64,000 nucleotides of DNA from Nitrincola iocasae (lineage in GTDB: Bacteria > Pseudomonadota > Gammaproteobacteria > Pseudomonadales > Balneatricaceae): assembly GCF_008727795.1 (NCBI RefSeq), contig NZ_CP044222.1, positions 1,550,001 to 1,614,000 of the forward strand. The letters run 5' to 3'. The position numbers and the translations under genes are program-made. Positions 1 through 7,772 of the stretch are shown here, piece after piece. Each line of letters starts with the position of its first letter. The stretch's first letter is position 1. Under the pieces are notes generated by a model, which was not told where the DNA came from, did not search any database, and saw nothing but the letters and a program-made list of their open reading frames with translations.

Positions 1-1725
1 GTTACCGATCTTCCGAGCTACGGGACTTTGTACCTGAATACCGACAGTGGTTATGTGCCCTTTGATGCCAGTAATCTGGCTACAAATACCTTCTCGGTTG
101 AGGGCGGACTTTATTGGGTCGCCACCGCCGGTGAAGTGCAGTCGGCTGTGGCCGATCTGCCGTCCCTGACGCTGAGTGGAAATTCACTTTCTGATTGGCA
201 GGCTCATGGCGTGTCTATTCATGGCTATACCATGGATGGCCAGAGTGATGCGTCTACTTTGAGGTTTACCTCTGAAGGGGTGGGCATTGATGGCAGCAGC
301 TTCGGACAGTCCGAGGTGCCCAATCAACTGGGGTACCGTGATGGTAATTCTGAAACTCTTATCCTCGACTTTAGCAATCCGGTAGGTGAGGCTGAGATTG
401 CTGTCAGCCGGCTGATCTTCAGTGAGAAAGAAGTGGGTCGTGTTGAAGCCTTTTTGAATGGTACCTCTGTTGGCAGCTGGACATTCACCGGCAGCAGTGC
501 CACCTCCTTGCTCAATGGCGATACCATCGACTTTACCCCGTCATCTGGTTTTGATACCTCCAAAGGGTCTGGCAGTGGTAGCGGAGCCTTTACACTGAGC
601 GGTGTGGTATTTGACCAATTAAGGTTTAGTGCAACTGAGTACGGTGACGGTGGTAAAACCAATACGGCTGACAGCAGCGATTATTTTCTGCAGAGCGTTA
701 GCTTTAAAGAAGTGCCTGCCGCTGAGTTTCAGTACCAGGTGACTGATGAGGCAGGCAATGCCAGTGATCCAGTCGTAGTTCAGATCGGCATGCAGACAGA
801 TACTCCGGTACCTGATAGTGTTCCGTCTGACTGGACTGATAGCAACCCGCCTTTGGACATCATTCTGGACGTGTCTGCTCATAACGGTGGCAATGGACAG
901 GGACAGGGTAATAGCGGCACTTATGCAAACCAGGGCCAGGATGGTCGCTTGGATAATGATGCGATGTCTAAAGGACCGCATACCGTGACCCTAAGTGCTA
1001 CAGGCTTCCTGGCCGTGGATCACAAGGGTAACGACGACCCGGCCATGATCGAGCAACCTGAAGCGTTATTGCTGCAGTTCAAAGAGCCACTGAACAGCAT
1101 TCGCTTTGAGGTGCAGGGTGACTTGGGCGATTCTGCCACCTTCTCGCTGTTTGATGAGGCTGGAAATCGCATCGGTGCGCCAACTGAAATTGAGTTGTTG
1201 GACGATGGCACCATGGTGTTTGAATCATCAGAACCCTTCAGCTATCTGGCTGTTGACGGATCACAAGATTCATCCTTCGCCATCAAACCAATGGGATACA
1301 GTTATACCAATGTAGACGGCGAAATCGTCGGCAGCAGCGGAGATGATTATCTCTTCGCAACAGATGTTGACGATGTCCTGATCGGCGGGGCTGGTTCAGA
1401 TACCTTCAAATGGACTCTGGCGACACAGGGCGGTGATGATACGGTTATGGACTTTAACCCCAGCGAAGGCGATGTGGTGGATATTGCCGATCTCCTGCAG
1501 GGTGAAGAAACCGGAAGCCTCACTGAATACATCAGTGTGACTGAGTCACCTGAAGGTACGCTGATTGAACTGACCCCCATGGGCGACGGATCCAGCGCAA
1601 CCCAGTCAATCATGCTGGATGGCGTATCCTTCGCTGACCTGGGAATCGATACCAGCACCATGACAACCGATGAAGCCATCATCAACCACCTGGTCGACAG
1701 CGGACACATCAACATCGACCAGTAG
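1..1725 (+). CDS. Type I secreted large repeat/RTX-like protein, C-terminal part
   Basis: The reading frame is open from the first base, so this is the C-terminal 574 residues of a larger protein. The last ~130 residues look like the C-terminal target domain of the VCA0849-type T1SS proteins: a short RTX-like stretch (GSSGDDYLFATDVDDVLIGG), the motif AGSDTF, then GGDDTVMDFNPSEGD and an acidic tail. That signal is known to be read by the LapBCE/TolC-type ABC exporter. The remaining sequence is rich in Gly, Ser, Asp and Thr with almost no Cys, typical of exported adhesin repeats. The role as an adhesin or surface protein is inferred. The TAG stop is part of the following REP element. The start lies outside the window. 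Confidence 0.8.
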   Translation, partial: VTDLPSYGTLYLNTDSGYVPFDASNLATNTFSVEGGLYWVATAGEVQSAVADLPSLTLSGNSLSDWQAHGVSIHGYTMDGQSDASTLRFTSEGVGIDGSSFGQSEVPNQLGYRDGNSETLILDFSNPVGEAEIAVSRLIFSEKEVGRVEAFLNGTSVGSWTFTGSSATSLLNGDTIDFTPSSGFDTSKGSGSGSGAFTLSGVVFDQLRFSATEYGDGGKTNTADSSDYFLQSVSFKEVPAAEFQYQVTDEAGNASDPVVVQIGMQTDTPVPDSVPSDWTDSNPPLDIILDVSAHNGGNGQGQGNSGTYANQGQDGRLDNDAMSKGPHTVTLSATGFLAVDHKGNDDPAMIEQPEALLLQFKEPLNSIRFEVQGDLGDSATFSLFDEAGNRIGAPTEIELLDDGTMVFESSEPFSYLAVDGSQDSSFAIKPMGYSYTNVDGEIVGSSGDDYLFATDVDDVLIGGAGSDTFKWTLATQGGDDTVMDFNPSEGDVVDIADLLQGEETGSLTEYISVTESPEGTLIELTPMGDGSSATQSIMLDGVSFADLGIDTSTMTTDEAIINHLVDSGHINIDQ

Positions 1726-1887
1726 GAGCCCGCTGTAGGAGCCCGCTGTGGGAGCTCGCTGTGGGAGCCCGCTCCGCGGGCGAAGCTCTTTGTGGGAGCT
1801 CGCTCCGCGGGCGAAGCTCTTTGTAGGAGCTCGCTCCGCGAGCGATATAGCATCACAACATTCGCCCGGAGACCGGGCTCCTACAAG
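1723..1887. repeat. REP cluster between the secreted-protein gene and aroF
   Basis: Several REP heads of the form GTAGGAGCCCGC or GTGGGAGCTCGC occur, most followed by the complementary arm (GCGGGCGAA or GCGAGCGA). The last copy (GGAGACCGGGCTCCTACA) is in reverse orientation. The first heads are truncated and stuttered. The first head contains the stop codon of the upstream gene. The array separates two convergent genes and may act as a transcription or RNA-decay barrier, which is inference. Confidence 0.9.
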
Positions 1888-1896
1888 CTAACTCTT

Positions 1897-2964
1897 TTAT
1901 CGCTTTGGCAATACATCTTTCAGCTTCTCATGAATCCCGCGTAAACATTCTTCAGTGGTTTTCCAGTCAATACACGCATCGGTCACCGATACGCCGTATT
2001 TCAGGTCGCAGAGATTAGACGGGATCGACTGGTTGCCCCATTCGAGATTGGATTCAACCATCAGACCAATAATGGACTGGTTACCTTCCAGAATCTGGTT
2101 GGCGGCGTTGTCAGCGACCAGTGGCTGTAGTGCTGGATCTTTGTTGGAGTTGGCATGGCTGCAGTCAATCATGATGTTGTTGCTGAGCTTGGCTTTTTCC
2201 AGCGCTTGTTCGCACAAAGTTACGCTGACTGAATCGTAGTTGGGTTTTCCGTTCCCGCCACGCAGGACCACATGGCCGTAGGCATTGCCGCGTGTTTTGA
2301 CGATTGAGACCTTGCCTTCTTCATCGATGCCCAGGAAATTGTGCGGGTGGTACACAGATTCCATGGCATTAATAGCAACGGTAAGGCCGCCATCGGTGCC
2401 GTTTTTAAAGCCCACAGCGCAGGACAAACCGGAGGACATTTCACGGTGAGTTTGTGATTCAGTGGTGCGTGCGCCGATAGCAGACCAACTGATCAGATCC
2501 TGCATATATTGGGGCGAAATAGGATCAAGCGCTTCGGTGGCTAGTGGCAAGCCCATATCCGATAGATCGATCAACAGTTGACGTCCGATACGTAGACCTT
2601 CTTCGATCTCGAATGAATCGTTCATTTTCGGATCATTGATCAGACCTTTCCAGCCCACTGTAGTACGTGGCTTTTCAAAATACACACGCATGACCAGATA
2701 CAGCGAATCCTTAACTTCTTCCGCCAAGACTTTCAGACGACGACCATACTCCAGTGCGGCTTCCGGATCATGGATAGAGCAGGGGCCGATCACGACCATC
2801 AGGCGCTTGTCTTTACGATCCAGAATGTCTTTAACCACCTGACGCTCACGAATCACCGTAGCAACGGCATTTTCACTCAATGGAAGCTTGGCTTTAAGTT
2901 CGCGCGGAGTCATGATCGGTGTGATGGATTCAATACTGAGGTCTTCTAAGCGGGTATCGGTCAT
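1897..2964 (-). CDS. aroF: 3-deoxy-7-phosphoheptulonate synthase, class I (AroF type)
   Basis: This 355-residue protein condenses phosphoenolpyruvate and erythrose 4-phosphate to DAHP, the first step of the shikimate pathway. Motifs of class I DAHP synthases are present: GPCSIHD (metal-binding Cys), RVYFEKPRTTVGWKGL (substrate Arg/Lys) and DCSHANSNKD (metal His). The phrases LPLATEALDP, LMVESN and KYGVSVTDACI are closer to the tyrosine-sensitive E. coli AroF than to AroG or AroH as I recall those sequences, so feedback by tyrosine is likely but not proven. The start ATG gives a normal family length. A TyrR-like box lies 30-47 bases upstream. The gene is convergent with the secreted-protein gene, with REPs between. 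Confidence 0.92.
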   Translation of the reverse strand: MTDTRLEDLSIESITPIMTPRELKAKLPLSENAVATVIRERQVVKDILDRKDKRLMVVIGPCSIHDPEAALEYGRRLKVLAEEVKDSLYLVMRVYFEKPRTTVGWKGLINDPKMNDSFEIEEGLRIGRQLLIDLSDMGLPLATEALDPISPQYMQDLISWSAIGARTTESQTHREMSSGLSCAVGFKNGTDGGLTVAINAMESVYHPHNFLGIDEEGKVSIVKTRGNAYGHVVLRGGNGKPNYDSVSVTLCEQALEKAKLSNNIMIDCSHANSNKDPALQPLVADNAANQILEGNQSIIGLMVESNLEWGNQSIPSNLCDLKYGVSVTDACIDWKTTEECLRGIHEKLKDVLPKR

Positions 2965-2993
2965 CTCTGTTATTTCCTGAAAGCAGATAGATT

Positions 2994-3011
2994 CGTAAGG
3001 GTATTTTTACA
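2994..3011 (-). promoter_or_regulatory. Possible TyrR box upstream of aroF
   Basis: The plus strand reads CGTAAGGGTATTTTTACA. It matches the TyrR box TGTAAA-N6-TTTACA at 10 of 12 positions, and the invariant G...C pair spaced by 14 bases is kept. TyrR represses aroF in E. coli. No tyrR gene is in the window, so the call rests on one site and the gene downstream. Confidence 0.4.
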
Positions 3012-3125
3012 TATCCCTGCACGGCATATAAGGGGAAAGAGGTATAATATCCGCTATTGGAACGATAGGGCCATTAAATGGTCTGATTTTGCAGACTGAA
3101 GTGCTTCCAGGTTGAAGGATAGATT

Positions 3126-5138
3126 GTGTTTAAACCGATATTGATACCCCTCACGATTATTTTGTTAAGCCTATCAGGCTCTGTAGGAGCCCAGTCCCTG
3201 GATGATTCGCTCGCGGAGCGAGCTCCTACAGGTGACGAAGAGGTTAAGTATATTGTAGGAGCCCGCTCTGCGGGCGAAGCTACCTCGGGCGGATCGCTCG
3301 CGGAGCGAGCTCCTACAACCGAGCGAGCTCCTACAGGGGGTGGGTTTTTCTCACTTTTTAATCGTTCAAACACCTCCGATGGCCCTTTGCCGGTTGAAGA
3401 GGTGTTTCAGCTTGATGCTCGGGTGATGGCTCCGGGTGTGATTGAGCTGAATTGGACCGTGCATGAAGATTATTACCTTTACCGTGACCATCTGAAATTT
3501 TCTGTACCAGAGGGGGTGCAGTTAGTGGACAGCTGGCGCCAGGCCGGCTTAGCTAAGGATGATTCACTCTATGGTCAGGTCGATGTCTGGCATGACCAGG
3601 CCGTTGCCGCTGTGTTGATCGGCTCGGCTGATGAGGTGATTGAGAATTCCACGCTGGAGGTGACTTACCAGGGATGTTGGGATGGTGGGATCTGTTACCC
3701 GCCAGTAACTGAAACTGTGCCTTTATCCGGTTTGCCGCTGGCTGCTGGCCTGAGTTGGCCTGAAGGTATGCCGCCAGTACAGGGTGTTTCTGTTGAATCC
3801 TCAGCTGTTTCGGTATCCGAACATGATCGGTTTACGCAGTTGTTAAGCGGGCGTAGTTTGCCATTGATCCTGGCGGCATTTTTCGTGGCCGGGCTGGCGC
3901 TGTCGCTGACTCCCTGCGTTTTCCCGATGATTCCGATTCTTTCCAGTATTATTGCCGGGCAACAGGAGCGGGTTACAACGCGTCGGGCGTTAGGGCTGTC
4001 CAGTGTGTATGTGCTGGCGATGGCGGTGACCTATACACTGGCCGGCGTTCTGGCCGGGTTGTTTGGGGCCAATATTCAGGCCAGTTTTCAAAATCCCTGG
4101 ATCATTTCCGTATTTGCCGGCATGTTTGTGCTGTTGGCGTTATCCATGTTTGGCTTTTATGAGTTACAACTCCCCAGCAGTTTGCAGAACCGATTGAATC
4201 AGGCGAGTCGCAGCCAGAAGGGAGGACAGGTAACCGGTGTTGCCGTGATGGGCTTTCTTTCAGCGCTGATCGTTGGTCCTTGCATGGCAGCACCATTGGC
4301 AGGTGCATTGATCTATATCGGTCAGACAGGTGACCCGTTACTGGGCGGGACTGCACTTTTCGCCATGTCGATGGGTATGGGGGTACCTTTGTTGCTGATA
4401 GGTACGTCAGCAGGGAGGTTCATGCCTAGAGCCGGAAGCTGGATGAAGGCGATCAAGGCCGGTTTTGGTGTGCTGCTGTTGCTGTTGGCCGTATGGATGC
4501 TAGACCGGATTGTACCTCTACAGGTCACTATGGCCCTGACGGCGATTATTCTGATTATCACAGCGGTGTATTTGAGTGCGCTGGATAAGTTAGCAGATAC
4601 CGCCAGTGGTTGGTTGCGTTTGTGGAAAGGTATCGGTCTGGTGTTACTGGTATATGGCGTAGCCTTGTTACTGGGCTTGTTTGCAGGTGGACGTAGCCTG
4701 GTGTATCCCTTACAGGGCATGAGCCTGGCTGCAGGCCCTGCTGGCGCGGCAGTTTCGGCACAAGGTTCAACAACAATGCAATTTAACCAAACCGTGACCT
4801 CTTTAGCAGCACTTGAGCCGTTATTGGCAGAGGCTAAAGCAGCACAGCAACCGGTGATGCTGGATTTTTATGCTGATTGGTGTGTGACTTGCTCTGAAAT
4901 GGAATTTATCACCTTTGCGGATGCCGGGGTGCAAACGGGCTTGTCTGAGTTTGTCAAAATCAAAATCGATGTGACTCGTAATGATGGCGATTCACGAGCA
5001 CTGAATCAGCGCTTTCAGGTATACGGTCCACCTGCGCTGGTGTTTTTTGATCAGCAAGGCAAGGAACGCCGCGAACTCGCTGTGCACGGCGTCATCAAAC
5101 CCCAGCCGCTCCTGCAGCACATCACCCCACTGCGGTAG
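3126..5138 (+). CDS. dsbD: Thiol:disulfide interchange protein DsbD with REP-encoded N-terminal insert
   Basis: DsbD moves electrons from cytoplasmic thioredoxin across the inner membrane to periplasmic DsbC, DsbG and CcmG. The GTG start gives 670 residues. Order: signal peptide (1-22), an extra segment (about 20-70) encoded by REP DNA, the periplasmic alpha domain with Cys184 and Cys190 (GCWDGGICYPP), a hydrophobic eight-helix-like beta domain with Cys264 (TPCVFPM) and Cys386 (GPCMAAPL), and a thioredoxin-like gamma domain with Cys586-x-x-Cys589 (ADWCVTC). All six redox cysteines are present, so the enzyme looks functional. The insert reads VGA, LAERAPT, VGARSAGEA, LAERAPT and ERAPT. A TATAAT hexamer lies at 3043-3048, without a clear -35. 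The TAG stop belongs to the next REP. Confidence 0.95.
   Translation: MFKPILIPLTIILLSLSGSVGAQSLDDSLAERAPTGDEEVKYIVGARSAGEATSGGSLAERAPTTERAPTGGGFFSLFNRSNTSDGPLPVEEVFQLDARVMAPGVIELNWTVHEDYYLYRDHLKFSVPEGVQLVDSWRQAGLAKDDSLYGQVDVWHDQAVAAVLIGSADEVIENSTLEVTYQGCWDGGICYPPVTETVPLSGLPLAAGLSWPEGMPPVQGVSVESSAVSVSEHDRFTQLLSGRSLPLILAAFFVAGLALSLTPCVFPMIPILSSIIAGQQERVTTRRALGLSSVYVLAMAVTYTLAGVLAGLFGANIQASFQNPWIISVFAGMFVLLALSMFGFYELQLPSSLQNRLNQASRSQKGGQVTGVAVMGFLSALIVGPCMAAPLAGALIYIGQTGDPLLGGTALFAMSMGMGVPLLLIGTSAGRFMPRAGSWMKAIKAGFGVLLLLLAVWMLDRIVPLQVTMALTAIILIITAVYLSALDKLADTASGWLRLWKGIGLVLLVYGVALLLGLFAGGRSLVYPLQGMSLAAGPAGAAVSAQGSTTMQFNQTVTSLAALEPLLAEAKAAQQPVMLDFYADWCVTCSEMEFITFADAGVQTGLSEFVKIKIDVTRNDGDSRALNQRFQVYGPPALVFFDQQGKERRELAVHGVIKPQPLLQHITPLR
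3183..3335. repeat. REP elements inside the dsbD coding sequence
   Basis: Two REP heads (TGTAGGAGCCCAG at 3182 and TGTAGGAGCCCGCTCTGCGG near 3255) and three reverse arms (CGGAGCGAGCTCCTACA twice, GAGCGAGCTCCTACA once) are arranged as inverted pairs. All copies are read in the frame that gives VGA for heads and ERAPT for tails, and the total length preserves the dsbD frame. The first head supplies residues V-G-A of the predicted signal peptidase site. Confidence 0.9.
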
Positions 5139-5297
5139 GAGCCCGCTCCGCGGGCGAACGCGTAACACCCAATGTAGGAGCCCGGTCTCCGGGCGATTAT
5201 CGCGATAGCTTTTCGCTCGCGGAGCAAGCTCCTACAGTGAGCTCCTACAAAATGTGTACTATATTATTGTGGTAGGAGCCCGGTCTCCGGGCGATTA
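5136..5297. repeat. REP cluster between dsbD and the RAYT gene
   Basis: REP heads GTAGGAGCCCGCTCCGCGGG (5135), GTAGGAGCCCGGTCTCCGGG (about 5174 and 5271) and reverse arms near 5214-5236 and 5237-5249 are visible. The first head contains the dsbD stop codon. The last head lies less than 30 bases before the RAYT start, so the transposase gene is flanked by REPs on both sides, the usual REPtron layout. Confidence 0.9.
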
Positions 5298-5324
5298 TTT
5301 TTTAATTGTATAGCAGGGATCGCT

Positions 5325-5771
5325 ATGTATCATTCTCATCGACTTCGTCATGGACGCTTTTCTACTTCAGGTCAGATTTACCTCATCACCACGGTGTGTT
5401 GTGATCGACGTGCCATTTTTCTAGATTTCAAACATGCCAGAATTGCTCAGCAGGCGTTACGTCAGACGACGGTTTCTATTGATACGCTTAGCTATGTGAT
5501 CATGCCTGATCATGTTCATTGGTTATTGCAGCTCAAGGAGGGAGCTGATTTGTCAGCGTCTGTTCGTTTTTTTAAAGCACAAACAAGCCGGGACATTCAT
5601 CGTTACGGGAGTGAGACGGGCCCTGTCTGGCAGAAAGGGTTTCATGACCGACAGTTACGAAAAGAAGAAGATTTGGTGGCCATGGCGCGTTATGTGGTAG
5701 CCAATCCTATCCGGGCGGGTCTTGTGCGGTCTGTTAGAGAATATAGTTTTTGGGATGCGGTATGGTTGTAG
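5325..5771 (+). CDS. REP-associated tyrosine transposase (RAYT, Y1/HUH family)
   Basis: This 148-residue protein belongs to the IS200/IS605-like Y1 transposases that nick REP hairpins and are credited with spreading them. The HUH metal motif is MPDHVHWLL (about residues 62-70). A conserved WQKGFHDRQLR lies near residue 105, and YVVANPIRAGL near 125 contains the Tyr expected for the nucleophile region of the family. GCAGGGAT lies upstream of the ATG. The length matches short RAYTs. It is embedded in REPs and its TAG stop falls in the REP that follows. There are no terminal inverted repeats or second transposase gene, as expected for a domesticated single-copy RAYT. Confidence 0.93.
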   Translation: MYHSHRLRHGRFSTSGQIYLITTVCCDRRAIFLDFKHARIAQQALRQTTVSIDTLSYVIMPDHVHWLLQLKEGADLSASVRFFKAQTSRDIHRYGSETGPVWQKGFHDRQLRKEEDLVAMARYVVANPIRAGLVRSVREYSFWDAVWL

Positions 5772-6033
5772 GAACCCGCTCCGCGGGCGAAAGGATCGCT
5801 CACAGAGTGAGCTCCTACAGGGAGGGGTGAGGGAGTGTAGTGGGAGCCCGCTCCGCGGGCGAAAGGGTCGCTCACAGAGTGAGCTCCTACAGGGAGGTGT
5901 GAGGGTGTTGTGGGAGCCCGCTCCGCGGGCGAAAGGGTCGCTCACAGAGTGAGCTCCTACAGGGAGGGGTGAGGGTGTTGTGGGAGCCCGCTCCGCGGGC
6001 GAAGGGATCGCTCACAGAGTGAGCTCCTACAAG
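5768..6033. repeat. Tandem array of four REP doublets (REPINs) after the RAYT gene
   Basis: Four consecutive units of about 70 bases each contain a forward head (GGAGCCCGCTCCGCGGGCGAA, first copy GGAACCC), the linker AGGGTCGCTCACAGA, a reverse arm (GTGAGCTCCTACA) and a G-rich spacer GGGAGGGGTGAGGG. Units differ by a few bases only, which points to recent tandem amplification. Each unit can fold as a long cruciform-like hairpin. Confidence 0.9.
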
Positions 6034-6043
6034 GGAGGAATAG

Positions 6044-6106
6044 TTCGAAGGGAGAAGAGTTGTTCGAAGGGAGGAATGGTTCGAAGGGAGGAGTTGTTCG
6101 CAGGGG
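6044..6106. repeat. Short direct repeat TTCGAAGGGAG
   Basis: TTCGAAGGGAG occurs three times exactly (6044, 6063, 6080) and once in decayed form (TTCGCAGGGGG, 6097), spaced 17-19 bases apart. It follows directly on the REP array and precedes the 3' end of the isochorismatase-like gene. It shares GGGAG with the REPIN spacer and could be replication slippage from that spacer. Confidence 0.75.
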
Positions 6107-6113
6107 GCGTGGG

Positions 6114-6659
6114 TTAGGCGATGAAGGTGCGGTTTACGTAGCGGAATACGTGGGTTTTGGCTCGGCGTAGCCATTCGAAGGCGACCATTTCCCGGCTGAC
6201 CAGGGTGATGCCTGCCTGACGCATGCGTTCGATGGCCAAGTGTTTGTTGTTGGGGTCGCGAGAGCCGATACAGTCTTCTACAACAAATACCTGCTGGCCT
6301 GATTCTTTCATTTCCAGTGCGGTTTGCATTACGCAGACGTGAGCTTCTGTACCGATAATCACTGTCTGTGGGTAGTGTTTATCTAGTAGCGTGCTGCGGC
6401 AGCCGTCATCGGATAGACAGGAAAAATAGTGTTTTTCCATGAAGGCTTCGTCTCTGAGCAGCGACCTGATGGGCTCCACTGTGGGTCCCAGGCCTTTGGG
6501 GTATTGCTCCGAGGCCAGAACAGGTACATCCATTGTGTTGGCGACTTGAACCATCCAGCGACAGTTATTGAGCAGGTTTTCACCATCGTGGATGGCGGGC
6601 ATGAGTTTTTCCTGTAGGTCCACGACCAGCAGGCGTGACTGGCGGCGATCAATTAACAT
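6114..6659 (-). CDS. Isochorismatase-family cysteine hydrolase
   Basis: The protein has 181 residues, a typical size for the YcaC-like branch of the family. The fold markers are LLVVDLQEKLMPAI (catalytic Asp near residue 14), a central strand VIIGTEAHVCVMQTAL (catalytic Cys near residue 108, preceded by the usual small residue-H-V pattern) and FVVEDCIGSRDPNNKHLAIERM. The substrate cannot be told from sequence; members hydrolyse amides, carbamates or isochorismate. The ATG follows one base after the stop of the reductase gene, so both are probably co-transcribed in a GST-reductase-hydrolase operon. Confidence 0.85.
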   Translation of the reverse strand: MLIDRRQSRLLVVDLQEKLMPAIHDGENLLNNCRWMVQVANTMDVPVLASEQYPKGLGPTVEPIRSLLRDEAFMEKHYFSCLSDDGCRSTLLDKHYPQTVIIGTEAHVCVMQTALEMKESGQQVFVVEDCIGSRDPNNKHLAIERMRQAGITLVSREMVAFEWLRRAKTHVFRYVNRTFIA

Positions 6660-6660
6660 C

Positions 6661-7752
6661 TTAGCTCTCCAGCTCCCGGATCAGTTGGCGTGCCAGCTTC
6701 ATGGCCTCGCTGCGATTTGTTGGAATGACTCCCTGGGGGCCTCGCTGACACCATCCCAGGCAATATACACCGGATTCAATGTTCCCTTGTTGATGAGCAA
6801 AACGCCCCAACTCAGCATCATAGGGAACATATGCAATGGCGGGGGTGCGGTAGCCGATGGCGGTGATTAGGGTGTCCAGCGGCAGAGTGTACAGGGTGCC
6901 CCGACGGGTGTCGCGGATTTCCAAGGCTTCCAGTTGCGTAGTGCCAATTGCTGCCATGGGGGTGGCGTAAAAGTGGAATTGTATTTGTGGGGCCACGGAC
7001 GAGTCTTCGGGTGCTTCGGCATAGTGCTGCAGTTGTTGTAGCATTTTTTGCTGCGAGGGTGGCAGATTTTGTGTTTCCACCCCGGCCAGGGCATTAGCAG
7101 CCACCTGGACTCCGGCCTGTGACAGGCTACCCAGTTCAGCCAGTTCGGGTAATGAGAAACTGGCATCGGCGGGGCCGCGGCGTCCTAAGATGTGTATTTC
7201 ACCAATATTACACTGCGACAAGTGTGCTCTGACAGACTTCGATAGAGCACTGGTCTGGTGTTCTTCAGTCGTTTTGGCTAGTACACGGGCGATATCCAGT
7301 GCCACATTGCCATTGCCGATAATGCCCACACGTTGACCGATCAGCGGCTTTAAGTCTTTATAGTCCGGGTGGCTGTTGTACCAGCGGGTGAAACAGCCGG
7401 AGCCATAGATTCCCTGCAGCTGTTCTCCGGGAATACCGAGCTTGCGATCTTCACTGGCGCCGGTGGCAAATACAACCCGATCATAGCGCTGTTTCAGTTC
7501 GCTGTAGCTGATTGAGCGGCCCACATCGGTGTTGACGATCAGATTTACATTGTCGCGCGCCAGGGTACGCTCAAATTGTTCAGTCACCTTGCGGGTATGC
7601 AAGTGGTCTGGAGCAACCCCATTCACTGCCAGTCCAAAGGGATGGGGCAGGCGCTCGAAAATGTCGATTTGCACAGCGGCCAGTTTAAGAGCCAGTATTT
7701 CGGCCAGAAAGCAGCCCGCCGGACCGCTACCGATAATAGCGACTTTGTGCAC
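6661..7752 (-). CDS. FAD/NAD(P)-dependent oxidoreductase, ferredoxin-NADP reductase (FprA/adrenodoxin reductase) type
   Basis: Two dinucleotide-binding motifs are visible: VAIIGSGPAG at the N-terminus for FAD and VGIIGNGNVALDIAR mid-protein for NADPH, with GRRGPADASFSLPELAEL following, as in adrenodoxin reductase and mycobacterial FprA. It probably passes electrons from NADPH to a ferredoxin-like partner. I place the start at the GTG at 7752, which is preceded by AAGGAT and leaves the FAD motif close to the N-terminus. A TTG 24 bases upstream would overlap the GST gene and lacks a ribosome site. At about 363 residues it is shorter than most FprA proteins (about 450). Confidence 0.8.
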   Translation of the reverse strand: MHKVAIIGSGPAGCFLAEILALKLAAVQIDIFERLPHPFGLAVNGVAPDHLHTRKVTEQFERTLARDNVNLIVNTDVGRSISYSELKQRYDRVVFATGASEDRKLGIPGEQLQGIYGSGCFTRWYNSHPDYKDLKPLIGQRVGIIGNGNVALDIARVLAKTTEEHQTSALSKSVRAHLSQCNIGEIHILGRRGPADASFSLPELAELGSLSQAGVQVAANALAGVETQNLPPSQQKMLQQLQHYAEAPEDSSVAPQIQFHFYATPMAAIGTTQLEALEIRDTRRGTLYTLPLDTLITAIGYRTPAIAYVPYDAELGRFAHQQGNIESGVYCLGWCQRGPQGVIPTNRSEAMKLARQLIRELES

Positions 7753-7772
7753 AGTGTTATCCTTAGTCGATT

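Noticed and set aside
5690..6174. Long open frames through the REP arrays that encode GARS and ERAPT-type peptides on either strand
   Set aside because: REP units happen to be free of stops in several frames. These frames have no ribosome sites and no conserved sequence, and exist only because of the repeats.
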